Source: an uncultured Ilumatobacter sp.
GTDB taxonomy: Bacteria; Actinomycetota; Acidimicrobiia; Acidimicrobiales; Ilumatobacteraceae
Direction: 5' to 3'
Length of the DNA: 13,106 nucleotides
Assembly: GCA_938049325.1 (NCBI GenBank)
Contig: CALICC010000322.1
Location: 1 to 13,106, forward strand
Made by a program: the position numbers and the translations under genes. This document shows positions 6,052 to 13,106 of the stretch, piece by piece. Under the pieces are notes generated by a model that worked only from the letters and a program-made list of their open reading frames with translations, ran no database searches and was not told the origin of the DNA. Numbering within the stretch: the stretch's first letter is position 1; the number at the start of each line of letters is the position of its first letter.

Positions 6052-7650
6052 CTAGTTCTGGCGGTTGTAGGTCTCGATCAGCGCGTTCGCTGCGTTGGAC
6101 GCATCGGTCAACGCAGTCTGCACGTCGCCCCCGGCGTACACCGTGGCAACAGCATTCGCGGTCTGTGCACGGATCTCGCGGAGTGGGCCGAGCGCAGGCA
6201 CCACGGCCGAGTTGTCGGTGGCCGTGGCGAGTAGCTGGTCGAAAGCCACGCGGTACCGAGGGTCCTCGAGGTAGAGCGCAGCGACCGGGTCGAGCGCTGC
6301 AGCGTCTTCGCGAATCGGCACGTACCCGGTCGCTGCAGCCCACGTCGATTGCGTCTGCGGATCAACGAGGTGCTGGATGAAGTCCCACGCAGCCGCTGTG
6401 ACCTCGTCGCTCTTGCCGTCGGGTATCCAGATCGCCGCCCCGCCGACCTGGGCCGCAGGCGTCGCGCTCGGGCCGGGCATCGGGCCGATGCCGAGGTCGT
6501 CGGAGGTGAGTCCGGGAGCGAGCCCAGCGTCGAGCGCGGCGAGCACACTCGAGATCGCCGCGGACGTTCCGATCGCCGAAGCGCCCGGCGCCTCGGCGTC
6601 GGCGAGCTTCAAGAACGCGTCCTGCCCACCGGCGTTGTCGCCGACAGAGACGGCGAGTCCATCGTTGATCATGTCTTGGAGGTAGGTCAACAATTCGAAG
6701 CCGAGTTCGTTGTCGAAGAGCACCTCCGTCGCTGGAGCGGTGCGACCGTTGCCGTTGTCGGCGAACGGTTGCCCGGCTCGACCGAACCACTGCTCGATGA
6801 ACCAGCCGCCGCCCGAGTCTCGCCCGGAGTCGAACACGATGCCGGCAGCCGCCGCACCAGAGTCGACGAGCGCCTGTGATGTCGTGCGCAGCTCTTCGAG
6901 CGAGACCGGCGAGACGTCGGGATCGAGTCCGGCCTGCTCGTACATGGTGCGGTTGTAATAGAGCACCGGGTTCGACACGTTGAACGGCATTGCCCACTGG
7001 ATGCCTTCGAAGGCGTACGTGTCGACGACTCGCGGCAGGATCGCCGACGTGTCGAATCCCGACGCCTCGATGCACGCGGCGATCGGGACGAAGGTCCCCG
7101 ACTGAGCAAACGACTGCACGACGTATTCGGGCACCTGCACGATGTCTGGACGACTGTCGACGCCGCCCGAGATGTACTTGTCGATCGTCGATTCGTAGCT
7201 CGTTTGGTTCTGCAGCACGACTTCGACGCGGTCCTGGCCAGCGTTGTAGTCGGCGACCAGCTCGATCAGCGCGGTCTCCAGCTGGTTCGCCATGCCGTGC
7301 CAGAACGTGATCTCGACCGGGCCGTCGACACCGTCGAGCGCATCGACCGGGCAGGGCGGAAGGTCGGCGAGCGGTGCGACCGTCGTGGTCGGACCCGCAG
7401 TGCTGGGTGCGCTGGTGCCCTCGGCCACGGTGTCGGTACCTTCGCCGCCACCGTCGACGCCACCGTCGACGGGATCGTCGGCGACGACGCTGTCGGGTGC
7501 TGCGGTCGGGGCCGGGTCGTCGTCGCCGGCTTCGAGCGCCGATTTGCCTCCGCTACACGACACCGCGACGAGTGCACCGGCGGCAGCCACGACCGCGAGG
7601 CGGGGCAGCGGGCTGCTCCGTCGAGTGGATGAGTTGAATGACGTGCTCAT
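6052..7650 (-). CDS. ABC transporter substrate-binding lipoprotein, UgpB-like
   Basis: The 532-residue extracytoplasmic solute-binding protein is last in a permease-permease-binding protein operon. Residues 1-32 are a lipoprotein signal (RR, hydrophobic stretch, VAVS before Cys32). Residues about 38-105 form a long acidic, Gly/Thr-rich linker that would hold the domain away from the membrane. The binding domain starts near 'VEITFWHGM' and shows UgpB-family features: 'LETALIELVADYNAGQ', 'RPDIVQV', 'MPFNVSNPVLYYNRTMYEQAGLDP' and 'ATGYVPI'. UgpB binds sn-glycerol-3-phosphate and glycerophosphodiesters, but relatives bind oligosaccharides, so the ligand stays open. ATG 7650 has a GAAAGG ribosome binding site 6 nt upstream that overlaps the end of the permease gene, and only 2 nt separate the two genes, so translation is probably coupled. 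Having the binding protein last is unusual; it is often first. Confidence 0.9.
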   Translation of the reverse strand: MSTSFNSSTRRSSPLPRLAVVAAAGALVAVSCSGGKSALEAGDDDPAPTAAPDSVVADDPVDGGVDGGGEGTDTVAEGTSAPSTAGPTTTVAPLADLPPCPVDALDGVDGPVEITFWHGMANQLETALIELVADYNAGQDRVEVVLQNQTSYESTIDKYISGGVDSRPDIVQVPEYVVQSFAQSGTFVPIAACIEASGFDTSAILPRVVDTYAFEGIQWAMPFNVSNPVLYYNRTMYEQAGLDPDVSPVSLEELRTTSQALVDSGAAAAGIVFDSGRDSGGGWFIEQWFGRAGQPFADNGNGRTAPATEVLFDNELGFELLTYLQDMINDGLAVSVGDNAGGQDAFLKLADAEAPGASAIGTSAAISSVLAALDAGLAPGLTSDDLGIGPMPGPSATPAAQVGGAAIWIPDGKSDEVTAAAWDFIQHLVDPQTQSTWAAATGYVPIREDAAALDPVAALYLEDPRYRVAFDQLLATATDNSAVVPALGPLREIRAQTANAVATVYAGGDVQTALTDASNAANALIETYNRQN

Positions 7651-7652
7651 AG

Positions 7653-8585
7653 TCAGCCTTTCACGGCACCGGCGGTGAGGCCGCGAACCAGTTGCTTCTG
7701 GAAGATCACCAGGACGATCAGAATCGGAATGGCGGCGATGACCGTGCCCGCCATCACCAGGTTGGGTTGGTCGAGGCTCGTCTTGCTCAACAGACGCAGC
7801 CCGCTCTGCACGGTGTTCTTGTCTGCTTCATTGATGATCAGACTCGGCCACAGGTATTGATTCCACGAACCGAGAAAACTGAACAGCGCCAACGCGGCCA
7901 GTGTCGGGCGCACGAGCGGTACCGCAACGTGGCGGATGAAGCCGAGGTGGCCGATGCCGTCGATTCGAGCGGCATCTCGCAGCTCCGACGGGAGGGCGAG
8001 GAGTGCCTGGCGGGTGAGGAAGGTGCCGAACGCCGTGGCCAGGAACGGAACCGTCAGTGCTTGGAAGCTGTTGAGTCCGCCGAACGAGATCTTGTCGGGG
8101 ATCAACGGCAGACCACCGAGGAACTCCGGCAGGACGAGGCCCTGTTCGACGGTTTCGAAGTTGACGAAAACCGTTGCTTCGAGCGGCACGAGGAGCGTCG
8201 CCAAGAAGGCGAGGAACACCCACTTGCGGCCCGGGAATCGAAGGTAAGCAAAGGCGTAACCCGACAGCAACGACGTCACCACCTGAGCGAGCGTGACGAT
8301 CGCGGCGACGACGAACGAGTTCCACAGGTACGTCCCGAGCCGGCCCGACGACCACGCTTCGCGGAACACGTCGAGCGTGACGGCGTCGGGCACCAGCGGG
8401 TTCTCGAAGAACTGCTCACTCGGCTTGAACGCCGCAACGACCGTTGTGTACACGGGGAACAGCACGACGAAACCGATCGCGACCAGAAGGAGGTACCGGC
8501 CGAGTCGACGCGCTCCTTTCGGGTCGTCCCACGCACGTTGCGTCGAGGGCGACCTGAGATCTGTCTCGACCAGTACGTCAGCCAT
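7653..8585 (-). CDS. Carbohydrate ABC transporter permease (UgpE/MalG-like)
   Basis: The 310-residue inner-membrane permease is a BPD_transp_1 protein of the MalG/UgpE branch. Six helices are expected. Clear ones lie at about residues 31-53 (YLLLVAIGFVVLFPVYTTVVAAF), 88-110, 121-141, 175-195, 228-240 and 278-296. The first periplasmic segment 'FKPSEQFFENPLVP' and 'NSFVVA' are typical of this branch. The EAA loop that contacts the ATPase is intact at about 201-227 (ELRDAARIDGIGHLGFIRHV, then AVPLVRPT). The ATG at 8585 overlaps the end of the upstream permease by 8 bp, which indicates translational coupling; earlier in-frame starts would lie deep in that gene and give Ser/Arg-rich non-coding sequence. 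It pairs with the other permease as a heterodimer. Confidence 0.93.
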   Translation of the reverse strand: MADVLVETDLRSPSTQRAWDDPKGARRLGRYLLLVAIGFVVLFPVYTTVVAAFKPSEQFFENPLVPDAVTLDVFREAWSSGRLGTYLWNSFVVAAIVTLAQVVTSLLSGYAFAYLRFPGRKWVFLAFLATLLVPLEATVFVNFETVEQGLVLPEFLGGLPLIPDKISFGGLNSFQALTVPFLATAFGTFLTRQALLALPSELRDAARIDGIGHLGFIRHVAVPLVRPTLAALALFSFLGSWNQYLWPSLIINEADKNTVQSGLRLLSKTSLDQPNLVMAGTVIAAIPILIVLVIFQKQLVRGLTAGAVKG

Positions 8586-9537
8586 CGAGGTCCACCCGTC
8601 TTCCGAGTCCGCGGAGTTGCAGCGCAGAGAGCACCAGCAAGATGACGAACAGCAGGACGGCGCCACCGGCCTGCAATCCGGGGTCGCTCGCGATGACCGA
8701 CGATTCGCCATAGACGAAGTACGTGACGGTCGTGGTCGAGTTACCGGGGCGCGGGCCACCGTTGGTGAGCAGGTCGACCTCACCGAATGTCTGGAACGCT
8801 CGCGTCGTCAAGACGATCATCACGAACAGCAACGTCGGGGCGAGCATCGGCACGGTGATCTTCCAGAATCGCATCGTGCCGCTGGCACCGTCGACCGCCG
8901 CCGCCTCGTGCAGTTCGCGCGGCACCGACTGCAGCGACGCTGTGACGAGGATGAACGTGAAACCGAGACCGGCCCACACGCTCGACAACGCAACCGCCGG
9001 AAGTGCCGTGCCTTCATCTTGCAACCACCCTGGCGACTTGACCGACGGGAAGATCGAGTTGAACCAGCCGATATTCGACAGCGCGCCGATCGACGGCTGC
9101 AGGAGGAACAACCACATCAGACTGGCGACGGCGACCGACGTGGCGATGGTCGACGAGAACACGGTGCGGAAGAACCCGACGCCGCTGAGGAACTTGTCGG
9201 CGAGCACGGCCATCGCCACACCGAGCACGAGGCCGAGGGGCACCGAGATGACCGCGAGGATCGCGGTGGCCTTGAGCGCCGACTGAAACTCGGTCGACAA
9301 GAAGAGGTCGACGTATTGATCGAAGCCGTTCGACGTACAGGTGGTGCCGAACGAGTTGCAGCGCTGCTGCCCGAGCCAGACCGCGCGCACCAACGGGTAG
9401 ACGATGAAGATGCCGAGAATGAACGCTGATGGCGACAGCATGAGTACGGCGAGCCCGAGGTCCTTCCAGCTCCATGATCGCTTCGGTGCCGAGGCCACGA
9501 TCCGAACCATAGGTCGAATCACGCTGCGGCCCAGCAC
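8578..9537 (-). CDS. Sugar ABC transporter permease (UgpA/MalF-like)
   Basis: The inner-membrane permease (319 residues from this start) is the first gene of the ABC operon. Helices are visible at about residues 28-52 (LAVLMLSPSAFILGIFIVYPLV), 88-112, 125-146, 180-203, 231-246 and 291-308. The 'LMLSPSAFILGIFIVYPL' opening is standard for the MalF/UgpA branch. The EAA loop is intact at about 208-235 (ELHEAAAVDGASGTMRFWKI, then TVPMLAP), and 'LLTNGGP' is also a family mark. The start is not settled. GTG 9537, GTG 9522 and ATG 9510 are all possible, and none has a clear ribosome binding site or TANNNT box at leaderless distance; the ATG at 9510 would begin MVRIVASAP and still keep every helix. 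The gene is divergent from the collagen/beta-helix gene. No ATPase gene is present on either side. Confidence 0.9.
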   Translation of the reverse strand: MLGRSVIRPMVRIVASAPKRSWSWKDLGLAVLMLSPSAFILGIFIVYPLVRAVWLGQQRCNSFGTTCTSNGFDQYVDLFLSTEFQSALKATAILAVISVPLGLVLGVAMAVLADKFLSGVGFFRTVFSSTIATSVAVASLMWLFLLQPSIGALSNIGWFNSIFPSVKSPGWLQDEGTALPAVALSSVWAGLGFTFILVTASLQSVPRELHEAAAVDGASGTMRFWKITVPMLAPTLLFVMIVLTTRAFQTFGEVDLLTNGGPRPGNSTTTVTYFVYGESSVIASDPGLQAGGAVLLFVILLVLSALQLRGLGRRVDLDG

Positions 9538-9644
9538 TTACCGGGCGACCGATACGACCCGTAGGGCTCTGTCCCGGCGAGAGCGACGGCCGGCTCGGTC
9601 GCACGTTTGACGCTGACGTCACGTCCGGTCGTTTGAATCACGAC
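9538..9644. promoter_or_regulatory. Divergent promoter region between the ABC operon and the beta-helix gene
   Basis: About 100 bp must hold both promoters. I see an 8-bp palindrome TGACGTCA at 9614-9621 and a TTGACG hexamer at 9607-9612 on the plus strand, with TTGAAT at 9633-9638, 20 nt later, as a poor -10. On the minus strand TATCGG, about 11 nt before the GTG at 9537, is the only -10-like hexamer. None of these is strong. No classical LacI-type sugar operator is recognisable. Confidence 0.3.
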
Positions 9645-11117
9645 ATGACCACGCGAACCTCCCATCCCGGCACGAAGCAACTCACCCGCCGCATGGCGAT
9701 TGTTATGGCGCTTTCCGTCGCTGCGATCGGCGGCGCCGTCATCGACACTCCGCGACTCGAGGCGATGTCGGGCGCGGTTGAGTCGTCGATCGTGACCGTC
9801 CAACCGACCCGGGTACTCGATACACGATTCGGGACTGGGCTCCCGGGCGACCTGACCGCCAACGAGCTCAACAACGTTCAGATCACTGGTTCCATTCCGA
9901 CTCGCCAAGGCGATGCCAACGTGTTGGCGGACGTCGTTCCGAAGGGCGCGACGGGCGTGTTGCTGAATGTCACGGCCCTGCGGCCCCAAGCTGGCGGTTT
10001 CTTCTCCATACGGCCCGGCACCGCAACCGGCGAACCAACAGCATCGAACCTGAACTTCGCGGCAGGCTCGGTCGTTCCGAACGCTGTCACCGTTGCACTG
10101 CCGACCGCGGGGGCGGGTGTTGGCTCGATCGACGTGTGGTACGGCACAAGCACCGCAGGTGCCACCACAGGGGCTCTGATCGACGTCGTCGGCTACACAA
10201 TCGGGGCCGGGTCCGGGGGTGGCACGACGGGGCCAGCTGGTCCGACGGGTCCGGCCGGCCCGACGGGTCCCGCCGGTCCGACCGGGGTCGACGGCGACGA
10301 GTTGTACGAGCGGACGGTAGTCGTCAAAGGCGGCGGGGATTCCCCGCGGGACAACGGTGGAGCGCTCCTCGATGCGGTCAACACGACGTCGGGGACCGCT
10401 CTCGACCCGTGGGTCATCGAGCTCGAGCCCGGCGAGTACGACCTCAGTTCACAATCACTCGTCCTCGGCGAATACGTGTCATTGCGTGGGGCCGGGTCGC
10501 ACCTCACGAAGATCACCAGCCTCAGCGCAAGCGAGGTCATCGCCACGGGCACGGCGTCATCGGTCACCGGGGTCGAGGTCAACGGCAACGCCATTTCGTC
10601 GAGCCCTGCGAGTGGCGTCATCAAGATCGACGATCACGACGACGTGTACCTGGCCGATCTTGTGATCACCAGCACTGGCCGCGGCATCCTGGTCGAAGAG
10701 ACCAACGGGACCCGAATCGAACGCATCGACATCGTCGCGGTTGGCTATGCCATCAACACCGACAACGACGTCACTGATTTCGTCATTCGCGACTCGACCA
10801 TCGAATCGTCCGGCGACTCGGCGGTCGACCTGTCGATCAGCTCCGTAGCTGCAGTCATCGAACGCTCGACGATGACCGCAACCGGCGCCAACCAGAGCGT
10901 GATCCGCAGCCTCGGGGGAAGCGCAGAGATTCGTCATTCAACGCTGATCTCAACCACCGGCGGGACCGTTGAGAGCGACGCCGCCGCGACTGAAATACTC
11001 ATCGTTCAGTCGCACGTCGAGGTCGCCGACCCCTTCGCGACACAATTCACCGACGGGGATGCGAAGTGCTCCGCGATTTCCGGGATCTCGACGTTCAGTC
11101 CAACGACCTGCGTGTGA
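9645..11117 (+). CDS. Secreted protein: PTRxLDTR domain, collagen-like stretch and right-handed beta-helix
   Basis: A 490-residue exported protein of unknown function. Residues 1-40 hold a signal sequence (KQLTRR, then MAIVMALSVAAIGGAV); 'TRRMAI' is only a partial Tat motif. Residues about 48-186 form a domain frequent in secreted actinobacterial proteins: 'VQPTRVLDTRFGTGL', 'VVPKGATGVLLNVTALRP', 'PTASNLNFAAGSVVPNAVTVAL' and 'GALIDVVGYT'. Residues about 196-214 are a collagen-like GPT/GPA run. Residues about 223-465 match beta-helix proteins that begin 'TVVVKGGGDS', then 'NGGALLDAVN', 'LEPGEYDL' and 'YVSLRGAGSHLTKI', followed by coils rich in 'IERS', 'IRDSTI' and 'IRHSTL'. Two cysteines near the C-terminus (475, 489) could form a disulfide. 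No catalytic motif is visible, so a structural, adhesive or glycan-binding role is as likely as an enzymatic one. ATG 9645 is preferred over a TTG at 9633. I see no ribosome binding site. Confidence 0.85.
   Translation: MTTRTSHPGTKQLTRRMAIVMALSVAAIGGAVIDTPRLEAMSGAVESSIVTVQPTRVLDTRFGTGLPGDLTANELNNVQITGSIPTRQGDANVLADVVPKGATGVLLNVTALRPQAGGFFSIRPGTATGEPTASNLNFAAGSVVPNAVTVALPTAGAGVGSIDVWYGTSTAGATTGALIDVVGYTIGAGSGGGTTGPAGPTGPAGPTGPAGPTGVDGDELYERTVVVKGGGDSPRDNGGALLDAVNTTSGTALDPWVIELEPGEYDLSSQSLVLGEYVSLRGAGSHLTKITSLSASEVIATGTASSVTGVEVNGNAISSSPASGVIKIDDHDDVYLADLVITSTGRGILVEETNGTRIERIDIVAVGYAINTDNDVTDFVIRDSTIESSGDSAVDLSISSVAAVIERSTMTATGANQSVIRSLGGSAEIRHSTLISTTGGTVESDAAATEILIVQSHVEVADPFATQFTDGDAKCSAISGISTFSPTTCV
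10230..10286 (+). repeat. Short collagen-like tandem repeat (18-bp period, GPAGPT)
   Basis: About three copies of an 18-bp unit encode alternating Gly-Pro-Ala and Gly-Pro-Thr triplets joining the N-terminal domain to the beta-helix. Such Gly-X-Y runs can trimerise, and repeat number may vary between strains. Confidence 0.75.
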
Positions 11118-11235
11118 CAACCCGCAGAGCTCGGCCGCCGACTCTCAACCCACTCCCGACCTGACAACTTCCGTATTCCCACAAACCGACGTGAATCTTG
11201 ACCTGCGCTGAACATGCGTCCGACAGGCCGACCTT
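11118..11235. other. Intergenic stretch before the clpC promoter, nothing certain
   Basis: It contains an imperfect GC-rich dyad at 11127-11144 without a T-run and a TTGACC hexamer at 11198-11203 that lacks a -10 at the right spacing. No open frame with coding character or RNA gene is recognised. Confidence 0.5.
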
Positions 11236-11246
11236 CGCCCTCGGCG
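11236..11246. promoter_or_regulatory. Candidate ClgR operator upstream of clpC
   Basis: The sequence CGCCCTCGGCG fits the core CGC-Y-N-(A/T)-N-R-GCG of the ClgR box as I remember it from corynebacteria, with CTT on the left also matching. ClgR is the actinobacterial activator of clp genes. The site is centred about 48 bp before the clpC start codon and abuts a TAGGGT hexamer. Confidence 0.45.
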
Positions 11247-11247
11247 G

Positions 11248-11253
11248 TAGGGT
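11248..11253 (+). promoter_or_regulatory. Candidate -10 box for clpC (TAGGGT)
   Basis: This TANNNT hexamer would put the transcription start near 11260 and give a leader of about 29 nt. No matching -35 box is seen, as is common for activator-dependent promoters. It sits immediately after the candidate ClgR box, which is closer than a typical activator site. Confidence 0.3.
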
Positions 11254-11277
11254 GATTTCAGCAGTTTCCGCTCTGGG

Positions 11278-11284
11278 AAAGGGA
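11278..11284 (+). promoter_or_regulatory. Ribosome binding site of clpC (AAAGGGA)
   Basis: AAAGGGA lies 4 nt before the ATG at 11289 and decides for that ATG over the out-of-frame ATG at 11284. Confidence 0.6.
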
Positions 11285-11288
11285 TGCC

Positions 11289-13106
<1,818 letters not shown>

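Noticed and set aside
7692..8645. Long plus-strand open frame opposite the second permease gene
   Set aside because: The translation is Arg/Glu/Gln-rich and featureless, as expected from the complement of membrane-helix codons.
9614..9621. Palindrome TGACGTCA as an operator of the ABC operon
   Set aside because: The symmetry stops at 8 bp, which is easily expected by chance in a gap of this size.
11127..11144. GC-rich dyad after the beta-helix gene as a terminator
   Set aside because: The stem is short and bulged with a tiny loop, and no T-run follows.

Overview
This is a high-GC chromosomal stretch from a free-living actinobacterium. Acidimicrobiia (Ilumatobacter-like) is my best guess. 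The guess rests on several start codons sitting 6-8 nt after a TANNNT -10 hexamer (leaderless transcripts), on GTG starts, on DUF4214 repeats and the actinobacterial PTRxLDTR-type secreted domain, and on a typical actinobacterial ClpC. I see no tRNA, rRNA, CRISPR array, insertion sequence, phage gene or attachment site. No intergenic gap exceeds about 175 bp. The window is dense and ordinary in layout, with two unusual secreted proteins.

Layout from left to right. A minus-strand membrane protein with an AI-2E-transporter-like N-terminus runs off the left edge (1-280) and is divergent from an MpaB-family (DUF2236) oxygenase (385-1263, +). A minus-strand block follows, read right to left: a cyclophilin (4952-5509), a cell-envelope M15/VanY-type peptidase carrying RTX-like and DUF4214 repeats (3027-4799), a YcaQ/AlkZ-type DNA glycosylase (1824-3005) and a DUF1499 protein (1286-1783). 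The cyclophilin is divergent from a small two-helix membrane protein (5610-6035, +), and both appear to be leaderless.

Next is a minus-strand sugar or glycerol-phosphate ABC uptake operon: permease 1 (8578-9537), permease 2 (7653-8585) and a UgpB-like binding lipoprotein (6052-7650). No ATPase gene is present, so the operon probably borrows one encoded elsewhere. Divergent from it is a secreted protein with a PTRxLDTR domain, a short collagen-like Gly-X-Y stretch and a right-handed beta-helix (9645-11117, +). The window ends inside clpC (11289 onward, +), whose upstream region carries a good candidate ClgR box (11236-11246).

How they fit together: most products act in or outside the envelope (transport, peptidoglycan trimming, surface display). 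The glycosylase, cyclophilin and ClpC are housekeeping or stress functions. I did not find a convincing new multi-gene system. The most original items are the domain architectures of the M15 peptidase and of the collagen/beta-helix protein, a 9-bp dyad just ahead of the peptidase ribosome binding site, and the promoter-level observations.
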